Assembly: GCA_900168235.1 (NCBI GenBank)
Contig: FUZG01000017.1
Location: 1-63,266 of the forward strand
Source: Lachnospiraceae bacterium
GTDB lineage: Bacteria; Bacillota; Clostridia; Lachnospirales; Lachnospiraceae
Length of the DNA stretch: 63,266 nt
Reading direction: 5' to 3'
Within the stretch, counting starts at the first letter, position 1. Each line of letters opens with the position of its first letter. A program made the position numbers and the translations under genes. Positions 14,923-22,784 of the stretch are shown one piece after another. Under the pieces are notes generated by a model. That model worked only from the letters and a program-made list of their open reading frames with translations. It had not been told where the DNA came from and did no database searches.

Positions 14923-16149
14923 ATGTCAATGCTTAGAGGGGATGACGAGCAGTTCCAGGATAACCTGAAGACCAGAATGAAATTCGTGCTGGGGTGCGGA
15001 ATTGCAGTTGTAGCTGTATTTGTGGTGCTTCTGCTCACGCTTTATGCGAATAAAAAGCCTGTGCGTAAAGTCGTGAAGGATAATGAGCAGGTTGCAGAAG
15101 CTCATGAGGTGGAAACGACCACAGAAAGCACACTGAATCAGCTGAGTGCAAGTAATAAACGCACCAGTGACCAGATGAATTTCTGGCACATGTATGATGA
15201 AGACAAGCAGGAGTCAACGGTACTTCCGAGCGCAAAGGCAGATAATACGCAGGATGACCGTATAAAAGAAGAACTCCCGCCGGAAGAACCTGCGGCAGAG
15301 GAGACTACTTCAGATAATAAAGTCACGGTTTCCGGTGATGAGCTTGATCTCTTAAATTCCGATCAGGCGAAAGAGCGAAAGACCATATCGGGAAATATCT
15401 TTGACGTTAATGAGCTGATAGACGGAACGCCCCGTTTTGTAGCCATTGATCCTACTATTAAAAAGAATGAGCGTTTCGAAGAAGGGTTTGTTCGTGATGG
15501 TGTATGGCTTGATTACGCTTTGAACGGCAGAAAGACATCGCTCCGCGGAATCGATGTTTCCATGTATCAGAAAAAAATCGACTGGAAGAAGGTTTCAGAA
15601 GCAGGTGTTGACTTTGCCATGCTGAGAATGGGTTCCAGAGGTTACGGCTCAGGAAGAGTTGTCATAGACGAGGAATTTACCAATAATATGAACGGATGCT
15701 CGTCAAACGGTATCCGTACGGGAGTATATTTCTACTCAATGGCAAATACCCCGATAGAAGCCGTGGAAGAAGCGAATTACGTTGTGGCTGCGGTAAAGGG
15801 ACATCCCATAGATTTCCCTATCGTATTTGTTACGGAAGCGGTTGCGGATGACAGCTATCGTACGGAAAATCTCACGATGACAGAGCTTTCTACAATAGCG
15901 AAGGCTTTCTGCGACACCATCACGCTTTACGGCTATACGCCCATGATCGGTGCCACGAAGAAGCAATTTGCGGAGCACATGGAACTGAGTCTTGTAAAAG
16001 ACTATGACTGGTGGCTTTTTGACTCGGATCCTATATCTGTATTCCCTTATCGCTACAACATGTGGCAATATACCCATAAGGGTGAGATAGACGGCATAGA
16101 AGGCAATGTGAACCTGGATATCTCTTTTGTGGATTACACAGTGAGATAG
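14923..16149 (+). CDS. Membrane-anchored GH25-family (lysozyme-like) protein
   Basis: A 408-residue protein: cytoplasmic 1-22, a transmembrane helix at about 25-45, a charged low-complexity linker to about 190, then a GH25 domain starting LRGIDVSMYQKKIDWKKVSEAG. The N-terminal catalytic aspartate (GIDVS) and the late NLDISF motif are present. The central D-x-E motif reads V-T-E (FPIVFVTEA): the glutamate is kept but the aspartate is not. The family cleaves peptidoglycan between MurNAc and GlcNAc. Here hydrolysis may be reduced or lost, leaving wall binding. ATG 14923 follows ATGGGGGA, 34 bases after apbE, so it may ride on the rnf transcript. Confidence 0.82.
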   Translation: MSMLRGDDEQFQDNLKTRMKFVLGCGIAVVAVFVVLLLTLYANKKPVRKVVKDNEQVAEAHEVETTTESTLNQLSASNKRTSDQMNFWHMYDEDKQESTVLPSAKADNTQDDRIKEELPPEEPAAEETTSDNKVTVSGDELDLLNSDQAKERKTISGNIFDVNELIDGTPRFVAIDPTIKKNERFEEGFVRDGVWLDYALNGRKTSLRGIDVSMYQKKIDWKKVSEAGVDFAMLRMGSRGYGSGRVVIDEEFTNNMNGCSSNGIRTGVYFYSMANTPIEAVEEANYVVAAVKGHPIDFPIVFVTEAVADDSYRTENLTMTELSTIAKAFCDTITLYGYTPMIGATKKQFAEHMELSLVKDYDWWLFDSDPISVFPYRYNMWQYTHKGEIDGIEGNVNLDISFVDYTVR

Positions 16150-16157
16150 AGGCTGTT

Positions 16158-16958
16158 TTATCGAAACTCTTCTATATAAGAAAGAAAACGATCTGAAAGT
16201 GTGAGATTTGTATAAATATCTGCGTATCGACTGGCCGGGAGATCCTCAACATAGTTGGGGGTCAGACCGGTCTTTTTTTGACCGATGCTTTCAAGCATAT
16301 CCAGTGCTTTATTAAAGGCAATGGCTGCCTCCTCCTCAGAATCGTAGATGCCGAGCCTCATAACGCCGCGGACATTTACAGATGCCTGCCATTTGGTCTG
16401 GTAGCGGATCCGCACTTTTTCCACGCCCATATAACGATTTATCACTTCTATATTTTCATATCTGAAATCAGTATCGTCACCATTTCTAAATCGGTAATCA
16501 CGGCCTTGTACAGAAAAAGGGTGGATGCCGTAGCGGGAGCGTATGGATGCCTGAGTTCCATAGTTTTCGCAGAAAAGATGACCTCCGCGCTCCTGTATCC
16601 TGTGCTCAGAGTAGAAAAACAGATCATCAATGTCAAATTTTAGTTCAACGGATGGAGAAAGATAGTACGAAAAGAAATTTGCGTGCATATAAATAGGATT
16701 TTTCAGATAAACCTTATTATCACGCAGATTTATAAGAGATATCCATTTAGGAAAAGGCAGGGCGGAAGACGGCGTATAGTCTGCGATATGCAGAGAATCA
16801 TTGAGGATAGACATGCCGACTTTATACATTTCATGAGCGGTCTCCGGGGACTCGCTGCTGCCGAGACTGATATGCTTTCTGTTATAGGTCAGAGAAGCGC
16901 GGTAATAAATTGTTCCATCTTTTTTAACAGATTTTGAAATTCCTGTCATATTTTTCAT
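16158..16958 (-). CDS. AP2-domain protein with degenerate HNH-like segment
   Basis: About 266 residues. The N-terminus (GISKSVKKDGTIYYRASLTY ... HISLGSS) resembles an integrase/AP2 arm domain. The middle (QGRDYRFRNGDDTDFRYENIEVI) has the shape of an HNH homing nuclease (H-x-x-G-D-x-x-D-N-R-x-x-N-L) but lacks the histidines. A C-terminal AP2-like domain follows (YMGVEKVRIRYQTKWQASVNV ... GIYDSEEEAAIAFNKALD). Such HNH-AP2 proteins are usually mobile nucleases; the lost catalytic residues suggest a DNA-binding protein. The start is uncertain: TTG 17018, ATG 16958 and ATG 16949 all lack a strong site. It is convergent with the GH25 gene, eight bases apart. Confidence 0.65.
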   Translation of the reverse strand: MKNMTGISKSVKKDGTIYYRASLTYNRKHISLGSSESPETAHEMYKVGMSILNDSLHIADYTPSSALPFPKWISLINLRDNKVYLKNPIYMHANFFSYYLSPSVELKFDIDDLFFYSEHRIQERGGHLFCENYGTQASIRSRYGIHPFSVQGRDYRFRNGDDTDFRYENIEVINRYMGVEKVRIRYQTKWQASVNVRGVMRLGIYDSEEEAAIAFNKALDMLESIGQKKTGLTPNYVEDLPASRYADIYTNLTLSDRFLSYIEEFR

Positions 16959-17018
16959 CCCATCAAAAATACCAAATCCCAAAAAGTACCTGTTTTTCGG
17001 GTGAAAAGTGGGGGACAA

Positions 17019-17322
17019 AACCCAAATTCACCATAAATGTATCTCATTTCTAGTATATATTCACAAAATTTCTGACACGGTAAAGTATAACAAATCTGTA
17101 AGATTAAGACAAATATTAACAAATCGAAATAAATTGTATTGATACATAGTTACAAAATGAAACTTAGTTGTAACATTTCCTTAACAAATTGAAAAAATAA
17201 TGTTATACTAGCGCTTGTAGTCAAATAATGTACTGGTTTGAATACAGGCTTTACGCAAAAAAGGCTGATCGGTAAGGGAGAGGATCAGTCGAGGGGGACA
17301 GTACGTAACACAAAGGAGATTT
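17019..17322. other. Divergent intergenic region with sleB-like promoter
   Basis: AT-rich and about 300 bases. It contains a strong promoter (17181-17209) and an inverted repeat GTTACAA 17149-17155 / TTGTAAC 17168-17174 just upstream, a plausible operator. The leader of the hydrolase mRNA is about 105 bases, with AAAGGAG as ribosome binding site. Nothing else was recognised. Confidence 0.5.
17181..17209 (+). promoter_or_regulatory. Sigma-A-type promoter of the SleB-like hydrolase
   Basis: TTAACA (17181-17186), 17-base spacer, TATACT (17204-17209). The spacing is ideal and each box has one mismatch to consensus. The inverted repeat GTTACAA/TTGTAAC ends seven bases before the -35 box. Confidence 0.7.
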
Positions 17323-18093
17323 ATGAGCTTACTGAAACAGAAACACTATGCAACCAGAGTTTTTGGTGGATGCCTCGCACTTGCGATCTCAATGTCTACA
17401 GTTGGTGTAACAGCCTACGCAGAAGAGATTGGAACAGAAAATACAGCAAGCGCTGTAGCTGATGTACAGGCAGATGCACTCGAGGACGCACAGCAGGCTG
17501 TTGCACAGGCGCAGGCAGAAGCTGAGGCAAAGAGACTCGCCGCTGAGGAAGAGGCAGCAAGAGCTAAAGCAGAGGCAGAAAAGAAAGCCCAGGAGATCAA
17601 GGCAGAGGCTGAACGCAAAAAAGCGGAAGAGGAAGCACGGATCAAGGCTGAAGAAGAAGCAAGAAAACAGGAAGAAGCAAGAAAGCAGGCTGAGGAAGAA
17701 GCAAAAAAACAGCAGGAAGCTTTCGAGAACGCTCTTTCATCATCAGGAATGTCAGATGCAGATTTTAATGCACTTTGCAAGATAGTACAGGCAGAGGCTG
17801 GTCATGAACCTACAGATGGCAAGGTTATGGTAGCAAATGTCGTACTTAACAGAGTAAGAAGTCCGTACTTTGCAAATTCCATTTCCGCAGTTATTGCAAG
17901 TCCGGGACAGTTTGGCCCCGTAAGCAATGGCAGATTCGCAGCAGCAGTTCCCAGCGCGGACACTGTAAATGCTGTTAAGACAGCTATCGCAGGTACAGAT
18001 CTTTCAAACGGAGCACTGTATTTCCACCGTGGATCTTCATGGGGAAATAAGACACTTATAAAGACAGTTGGAAGTCACAGCTTTTTTGCTTAA
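17323..18093 (+). CDS. Secreted cell wall hydrolase, SleB/CwlJ-type (Hydrolase_2)
   Basis: A 256-residue protein with a signal peptide (1-33, cleavage near AYA-EE), a long Ala/Glu/Lys coiled coil at about 45-135, then a Hydrolase_2 domain at about 145-256. Motifs FNALCKIVQAEAGHEPTDGKVMVANVVLNRV and ALYFHRG match SleB-type lytic enzymes; the glutamate of QAEAGHE is the expected catalytic acid. In spore formers this family degrades cortex, but with a coiled-coil exporter-like linker the protein more likely acts on vegetative wall, as in other lachnospiral homologues. It is transcribed alone from its own promoter to a terminator at 18135. Confidence 0.87.
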   Translation: MSLLKQKHYATRVFGGCLALAISMSTVGVTAYAEEIGTENTASAVADVQADALEDAQQAVAQAQAEAEAKRLAAEEEAARAKAEAEKKAQEIKAEAERKKAEEEARIKAEEEARKQEEARKQAEEEAKKQQEAFENALSSSGMSDADFNALCKIVQAEAGHEPTDGKVMVANVVLNRVRSPYFANSISAVIASPGQFGPVSNGRFAAAVPSADTVNAVKTAIAGTDLSNGALYFHRGSSWGNKTLIKTVGSHSFFA

Positions 18094-18134
18094 GAGACTT
18101 CATACCCCCTATAAATTTAATCTTCACAGAGAAA

Positions 18135-18165
18135 AAGACCGGATTCTTTGAGTCCGGTCTTTCTC
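18135..18165 (+). terminator. Terminator after the SleB-like gene
   Basis: AAGACCGGA (18135-18143) pairs with TCCGGTCTT (18153-18161), followed by a T/C-rich run. Confidence 0.8.
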
Positions 18166-18184
18166 TCTATAAACAGATAATAGG

Positions 18185-18213
18185 TTGAGCTTCAAAAAAT
18201 CGTGTGCTATAAT
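18185..18213 (+). promoter_or_regulatory. thrC promoter
   Basis: TTGAGC (18185-18190), 17-base spacer, TATAAT (18208-18213) with an extended TGC just before the -10 box. The leader of about 65 bases contains hairpins GCGTT/AACGC (18227-18246) and CAGAGC/GCTCTG (18256-18270) before the GAGGAG site. Confidence 0.8.
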
Positions 18214-18286
18214 GATTCACATCATCGCGTTAAAGTATTACAACGCCAGGCAGTACAGAGCAGTGCTCTGAGAAATGAGGAGATAA

Positions 18287-19777
18287 ATGGATCTTTATTA
18301 TCGCAGTACCAGAAACTCTGAAACCCGTGTAAAGGCATCCGAGGCAATCCTTAAGGGCCTCTGTGATGACGGAGGACTTTTTGTTCCTGAACAGATTCCC
18401 TCACTTCAGTCATCACTGAAAGAACTCAGTGAGATGGACTACCGCGGCGTAGCGTATGCTGTTATGAAGGAATTTATCACAGACTTCACAGAAGAAGAGC
18501 TGAAGCACTGCATTAACAGCGCATACGACGAAAAATTTGACACAGAAGAGATTGCACCTCTTACAGATGCAGACGGTGCATACTATCTTGAGCTTTTCCA
18601 CGGAAAGACTATCGCTTTCAAGGATATGGCTCTTTCGATCCTTCCGCACCTTATGATCACTTCTGCAAAGAAGAATAAGATCGATAATGATATCGTTATC
18701 CTTACTGCTACAAGCGGAGACACAGGAAAGGCTGCTCTTGCAGGATTTGCTGATGTAGAGGGCACAAGGATCATCGTATTTTACCCGAAGGACGGCGTGA
18801 GCCCGATCCAGAAGCTCCAGATGGTAACAGAAAAGGGTAAGAACACACTTGTAGTAGGTGTGAACGGAAACTTTGATGACTGCCAGACAAATGTTAAGAA
18901 GATGTTTGGTAATAAGGAGCTGAATGAAGCGATCGGACGTGAGGGCTTCCAGTTCTCATCTGCTAACTCCATTAATATCGGACGTCTCGTGCCTCAGATC
19001 GTTTACTACGTATATGCATATACAAGACTTCTCGCAAATGAGAGGATCAAGGAAGGCGAGAAGATCAATGTGGTAGTTCCTACAGGAAACTTTGGTAATA
19101 TCCTTGCTGCATATTACGCAAAGAACATGGGACTTCCCGTAAATAAGCTTATCTGCGCATCAAACGAAAATAAAGTTCTTTTCGACTTCTTCAGCACAGG
19201 TACATATGACAGAAACAGACAGTTTATCCTTACTTCATCACCGTCTATGGATATCCTGATCTCCAGCAACCTTGAGCGTCTTATCTATCATATCGCAGGA
19301 AACGATCCTGATAAGAACCGTTCATTCATGGAGAGCCTCCAGAAGGACGGAAAGTATGAGATCACCGATGAAATGAAGAAGAATCTGGAAGATTTCAGAG
19401 GCTTCTATGCATCAGAAGAGCAGACAGCAGAAAAGATCCATTCTCTTTATGAGGAGACAGGTTATATCATCGACACACATACAGCGGTTGCAGGAAGTGC
19501 GTATGATCAGTATGTAAAGGAAACAGGAGATGAAACTCCTACAGTCATCGCATCAACTGCCAGCCCGTACAAGTTTACAAGAAGTGTCATGACTGCTGTT
19601 GATCAGAAGTATGCTTCAGTAGAAGATGACTTTGCTCTTGCTGATGAGCTTTCAAAGATCGGAAATGTTGAGATACCGAACGCTATCGAGGAGATCAGAA
19701 GTGCTGAGATCCTTCACAAGACAAATTGTGAGATCGCTGAAATGCAGAGCGTTGTAGAGAATTTCCTTAAGAAGTAA
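18287..19777 (+). CDS. thrC: Threonine synthase
   Basis: A 496-residue PLP enzyme that converts O-phosphohomoserine to threonine. The N-terminus YYRSTRNSETRVKASEAILKGLCDDGGLFVP is typical of the long (fungal/enterobacterial-type) threonine synthases. The PLP lysine is in FHGKTIAFKDMAL, and the phosphate-binding loop is TATSGDTGKAALAGF. ATG 18287 follows GAGGAG. It is monocistronic, with its own promoter and terminator. asd, an earlier step of the pathway, is 17 kb away. No T-box or threonine-codon-rich leader peptide was seen. Confidence 0.95.
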   Translation: MDLYYRSTRNSETRVKASEAILKGLCDDGGLFVPEQIPSLQSSLKELSEMDYRGVAYAVMKEFITDFTEEELKHCINSAYDEKFDTEEIAPLTDADGAYYLELFHGKTIAFKDMALSILPHLMITSAKKNKIDNDIVILTATSGDTGKAALAGFADVEGTRIIVFYPKDGVSPIQKLQMVTEKGKNTLVVGVNGNFDDCQTNVKKMFGNKELNEAIGREGFQFSSANSINIGRLVPQIVYYVYAYTRLLANERIKEGEKINVVVPTGNFGNILAAYYAKNMGLPVNKLICASNENKVLFDFFSTGTYDRNRQFILTSSPSMDILISSNLERLIYHIAGNDPDKNRSFMESLQKDGKYEITDEMKKNLEDFRGFYASEEQTAEKIHSLYEETGYIIDTHTAVAGSAYDQYVKETGDETPTVIASTASPYKFTRSVMTAVDQKYASVEDDFALADELSKIGNVEIPNAIEEIRSAEILHKTNCEIAEMQSVVENFLKK

Positions 19778-19782
19778 AAAAT

Positions 19783-19820
19783 TGCCGTGGGGTGATGTTG
19801 ATTCACCTCACGGCATTTAT
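19783..19820 (+). terminator. Terminator after thrC
   Basis: TGCCGTGGGGTGA (19783-19795) pairs with TCACCTCACGGCA (19803-19815, one mismatch), followed by TTTATTTT. Confidence 0.85.
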
Positions 19821-19827
19821 TTTCGGA

Positions 19828-19909
19828 GCACTTAGCGAGGTATTTTCGAGCTTATGGCTGAAATAGCAAATCTATTGATTTGCGTGATTGAAGCTATGCA
19901 GAGCTGTGC
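19828..19909. repeat. REP-like palindrome copy E, interrupted by 51 bases
   Basis: The left arm and core GCACTTAGCGAGG-TATTTT-CGAGCTTA match copy B, but the closing GTGCG is displaced to 19906-19910 by a 51-base insert (19855-19905). The insert contains a perfect hairpin GCAAATC-TATT-GATTTGC (19866-19883). After the insert the sequence resumes the B-to-C linker GTGCGTGTTATG. Confidence 0.72.
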
Positions 19910-19917
19910 GTGTTATG

Positions 19918-19959
19918 CAAGTTCGCTTTGCGAGGTTTTGTCGAGCCTAGCGTAACTTG
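19918..19959. repeat. REP-like palindrome copy F
   Basis: Nearly identical to copy C (one base differs in the visible core, TTTGCGAGG for TTGGCGAGG). Arms CAAGTTCGCT and AGCGTAACTTG flank GCGAGG-TTTTGT-CGAGCCT. It abuts the stop codon of the CheX-like gene (19960-19962) in a convergent gap with thrC. Confidence 0.75.
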
Positions 19960-20400
19960 TTATTCGGATAAGACAAAATTAATGATGCCAAAATCAAATT
20001 CCACCGGCATCAGGTAGATGGTCTGCGAATCAGAAGCAGAAAGCGTCTCCTCCGGATTCATCATAGGAGGCAGGAGACTGGATTCGATATGCTCTGCTTC
20101 AGAAAGATTAACCAGAAACAGTCCATTGTGAAGGTTCATGAAATCCGCAGCAAGCTCCGGTACGATGCTGTCGTACCGCTCGAGTTCGATCTTGGAATAC
20201 TTGACAGCAAAGGCGGTCAGTGCATCCTCGTCACCATAAACACCGGTCACTGCCTGATAGTCACCGGTAATAGACTGTCCTATGAAGCACTGATCCGGCA
20301 TTTTATCAAGAATCGTCGTCGGGAGCGAACTGATCTTGTCGTCCACAAAACGATTCAGATTAAAGACCAGCTCAGCCACATAGAGGCTTTGCTTTGTCAT
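19960..20400 (-). CDS. CheX/CheC-like chemotaxis phosphatase-type protein
   Basis: A 146-residue protein with the layout of the CheC/CheX/FliY phosphatase superfamily. A segment resembling the phosphatase helix is DSIVPELAADFMNLHNGLFLVNLSE, where glutamate and asparagine spacing (E-x2-A-x2-F-x-N) matches the active site. It is translationally coupled (ATGA) to the CheY-like regulator upstream, its likely substrate. Family assignment rests on that helix and on context and is moderate. Its 3' end touches REP-like copy F. Confidence 0.6.
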   Translation of the reverse strand: MTKQSLYVAELVFNLNRFVDDKISSLPTTILDKMPDQCFIGQSITGDYQAVTGVYGDEDALTAFAVKYSKIELERYDSIVPELAADFMNLHNGLFLVNLSEAEHIESSLLPPMMNPEETLSASDSQTIYLMPVEFDFGIINFVLSE

Positions 20401-20780
20401 GCATCCTCACCCCCGGTCACATGCTCAAGAGCTGTACGTATCTGCTCCGGAGTTGCAGGCTTCTGCAGGAAATCCCTTGCTCCGGCCTTTATTGCTTCTC
20501 TGAGATGGACCTGAGTACCGACAGAGGAAACCATTACGATATACGCATTAGTATCTGCGGTGCAGATCTCCCGAGCAGCAGTGATGCCATCCATTACAGG
20601 CATGACGATATCAAGGAAGACCACATCATAGTTGGTTTTTTTGTAGCTGTCTACGGCTGCCTGACCATCATATACTTCGGTGATATCCGTGCATCCGAGA
20701 ATTTTTAATCCGTCACGGAGATTTTTTCTTGCAAGAAGAGAATCATCACAGATCAAAACCTTCAGATTTTCGAAGCCCAT
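20397..20780 (-). CDS. CheY-like single-domain response regulator
   Basis: A 127-residue receiver domain with no output domain. The acid pair D12/D13 (LICDDS), phosphoacceptor D57 (VVFLDIVMP), S85/S86 (MVSS) and K107 (LQKPAT) form a complete active site. It would act by protein contact, for example with a flagellar switch or with another sensor. GGGGGAAC precedes the ATG. The coupled CheX-like protein downstream suggests a phosphorylation/dephosphorylation pair. No kinase is adjacent. Confidence 0.88.
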   Translation of the reverse strand: MGFENLKVLICDDSLLARKNLRDGLKILGCTDITEVYDGQAAVDSYKKTNYDVVFLDIVMPVMDGITAAREICTADTNAYIVMVSSVGTQVHLREAIKAGARDFLQKPATPEQIRTALEHVTGGEDA

Positions 20781-20937
20781 TAACGTTCCCCCTATTTAAA
20801 TATTCATAGATGAACATCATAATATTTATAAATAATCATTTAAAAGTATAAACGAAAAAAATGATGATTTCAATGCGCCTATTGGTCTGTTCTTAATACA
20901 TTTTGACTAAAAAATAATAGAAGTTGTATTTTGTATA

Positions 20938-20946
20938 TGGTAAAAT
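20938..20946 (+). promoter_or_regulatory. Extended -10 promoter for the small membrane protein gene
   Basis: TG-G-TAAAAT at 20938-20946 is an extended -10 element about 50 bases before ATG 20995. No good -35 box is at the right distance. Confidence 0.45.
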
Positions 20947-20994
20947 GATGTGGTAATGTTCAAAGCGTACATCGCTTTATGTGGAGGAAGTAAT

Positions 20995-21348
20995 ATGGGT
21001 ACCAATTTTAACGTGATTTTTGACGTGATCGAAGTGTGTGCAGGTCTTTATATCCTGTACAACGCCGTAATGATGAACAAGACAGGAAAGATCACAGGAA
21101 ACAGTCTTATCGGAAAGGATATAAACGTCCTTACAGCACATGATGTTCCCGGATTTATCAAAAAGATGAGCCCTGTATATTATGCATGCGGTATACTTTT
21201 TGTAGTCCTTGGCGGAATTTCTTTATACATGGATCATTTCGCTGTATCAAATTATTCCATCGGCCTCGGTATAAATGCGATTCTGCTCCTTACATGCGTG
21301 GTTTTCGCATGGCAGACAAAAGTAGCGCAGGATGCATATTTAAAGTAA
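20995..21348 (+). CDS. Small membrane protein, unknown function
   Basis: A 117-residue protein with three hydrophobic segments (about 5-26, 58-78 and 87-108) and a central loop rich in charged and polar residues (NKTGKITGNSLIGKDINVLTAHDVPGF). No recognised domain. ATG 20995 is chosen, because GGAGGA (20983-20988) precedes it. An in-frame GTG/ATG region from 20950 lacks a site and lies at the transcription start. It is a single-gene transcript between the CheY-like gene (divergent) and a shared terminator with citrate synthase (convergent). Confidence 0.75.
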   Translation: MGTNFNVIFDVIEVCAGLYILYNAVMMNKTGKITGNSLIGKDINVLTAHDVPGFIKKMSPVYYACGILFVVLGGISLYMDHFAVSNYSIGLGINAILLLTCVVFAWQTKVAQDAYLK

Positions 21349-21365
21349 ATAATTGATATGTACAA

Positions 21366-21398
21366 AAAGGGTGCACCACATCATTCGGTGCACCCTTT
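21366..21398. terminator. Bidirectional terminator between membrane protein gene and citrate synthase
   Basis: AAAGGGTGCACC (21366-21377) pairs perfectly with GGTGCACCCTTT (21387-21398). Ts follow on the plus strand, and an A run precedes it (Ts on the minus strand), so it can serve both convergent genes. Confidence 0.9.
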
Positions 21399-21410
21399 AA
21401 CATTTTAAAT

Positions 21411-22784
21411 TTACGGTCTGTCAGACATAGAAACATATTCCTTTACGGCAGAAACCGGCTTGTAAGCAGGACGAATGATCTTTCCGTTATTGGAAAGCTC
21501 CTCGATGCGGTGAGCGCTCCAGCCTGCGATACGTGCGCATGCAAAAAGAGGCGTAAAGAGCTCTTCAGGAAGACCGAGCATTTTGTAAACAAGTCCTGAG
21601 TAGAAGTCCACGTTGCAGCATACACCCTTGTAAATAGGGCGCTCTGATGCGATAAGTTCCGGACCGATCTTTGCAACCATGGAATAAAGTGCAAATTCAT
21701 CATCATAGCCCTTGGAATGTGCAAGTTTTTCTACAAAGGAGCGGAAGATGACTTCACGTGGATCGGATATCGAATAAACAGCGTGACCCATTCCATAGAT
21801 CAGACCGGCTTTGTCGAATGCCTCTTTGTGAAGGAGCTTGTCCAGATATTCACGAACCTGATCAGGATCCTTGGTGTTTTCAACGTTTTTCTTCAGATCC
21901 TCCATCATGTGGATGACCTTGATATTTGCACCGCCGTGACGGGGACCTTTAAGGGAACCGAGAGAAGCCGCGATGGCAGAGTAAGTATCGGTTCCTGTGG
22001 AAGAAACAACGTGTGTAGTAAATGTCGAGTTATTTCCTCCGCCGTGATCCATGTGGAGCACAAGGGCGATATCCAGTATCTTCGCCTCCAGATCAGTGTA
22101 TTTACTGTCGGGACGAAGGATGTACAGCAGATTTTCGGCAGTAGAAAGATCAGCCTGGGGGTGATGGATAACAAGGCTCTGTCCGTCATGGTAGTGAGAA
22201 TAGGCCTGATAGCCGTAAACTGCCAGCATCGGGAAAAGTGAAATGAGCTGTAAGCACTGGCGCAGAACGTTTGCCACACTGATGTCATCCTGGTTATCAT
22301 CATAGGAATATAGTGTGAGAACGCTTCGGGCAAGCGTGTTCATCATGTCGCGGCTCGGAGCCTTCATGATGATATCGCGAACGAAATTCATGGGGAGATC
22401 ACGGTATGAGCCAAGAAGCTCGTTAAACTGCTTTAATTCTGCTTTATCCGGCAGATGTCCGAAAAGCAGCAGGTAAGAACACTCTTCAAAACCAAAACGA
22501 TCCTCGGATGCGAAGCCGTTTACAAGGTCCTTTATGTTGTAACCTCTGTAGTAAAGATTACCTTCGTCAGGCACAAGTTCCCCGTTTACCAGCTTTTTTG
22601 CCTGAATATCCGAGATATTGGTAAGTCCGGCAAGTACGCCCTTACCGTTCATATCACGAAGACCGCGCTTTACATCATATTTTGTGTAAAGTTCCTGATC
22701 GATAATGGTTGATTTTCTGGCTTCTTCCGCGAGTTCACGTATTTCAGGTGTCACGGTAGAAAAAAATACTCTCTTGTCGTCCAT
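21411..22784 (-). CDS. gltA: Citrate synthase
   Basis: A 457-residue enzyme condensing oxaloacetate and acetyl-CoA. The family motifs HMDHGGGNNSTFTTHVVSS, GSLKGPRHGGAN and GMGHAVYSISDPR carry the catalytic histidines, and KGVCCNVDFYSGLVY holds the C-terminal substrate-binding region. It is longer than the standard ~380-residue Gram-positive type, with an N-terminal extension of about 50 residues. In anaerobes it feeds glutamate synthesis through an incomplete TCA pathway. AAAAGGAG precedes the ATG. No aconitase or isocitrate dehydrogenase gene is adjacent. Confidence 0.93.
   Translation of the reverse strand: MDDKRVFFSTVTPEIRELAEEARKSTIIDQELYTKYDVKRGLRDMNGKGVLAGLTNISDIQAKKLVNGELVPDEGNLYYRGYNIKDLVNGFASEDRFGFEECSYLLLFGHLPDKAELKQFNELLGSYRDLPMNFVRDIIMKAPSRDMMNTLARSVLTLYSYDDNQDDISVANVLRQCLQLISLFPMLAVYGYQAYSHYHDGQSLVIHHPQADLSTAENLLYILRPDSKYTDLEAKILDIALVLHMDHGGGNNSTFTTHVVSSTGTDTYSAIAASLGSLKGPRHGGANIKVIHMMEDLKKNVENTKDPDQVREYLDKLLHKEAFDKAGLIYGMGHAVYSISDPREVIFRSFVEKLAHSKGYDDEFALYSMVAKIGPELIASERPIYKGVCCNVDFYSGLVYKMLGLPEELFTPLFACARIAGWSAHRIEELSNNGKIIRPAYKPVSAVKEYVSMSDRP

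Noticed and set aside
17415-17780. 121-residue Ala/Ser-rich antisense ORF
   Set aside because: Mirror of the Ala/Glu/Lys coiled coil of the SleB-type gene; the lack of stops is due to codon composition.
18214-18286. T-box leader for thrC
   Set aside because: No AGGGUGGNACCGCG antiterminator sequence, and no alternative terminator precedes the gene.
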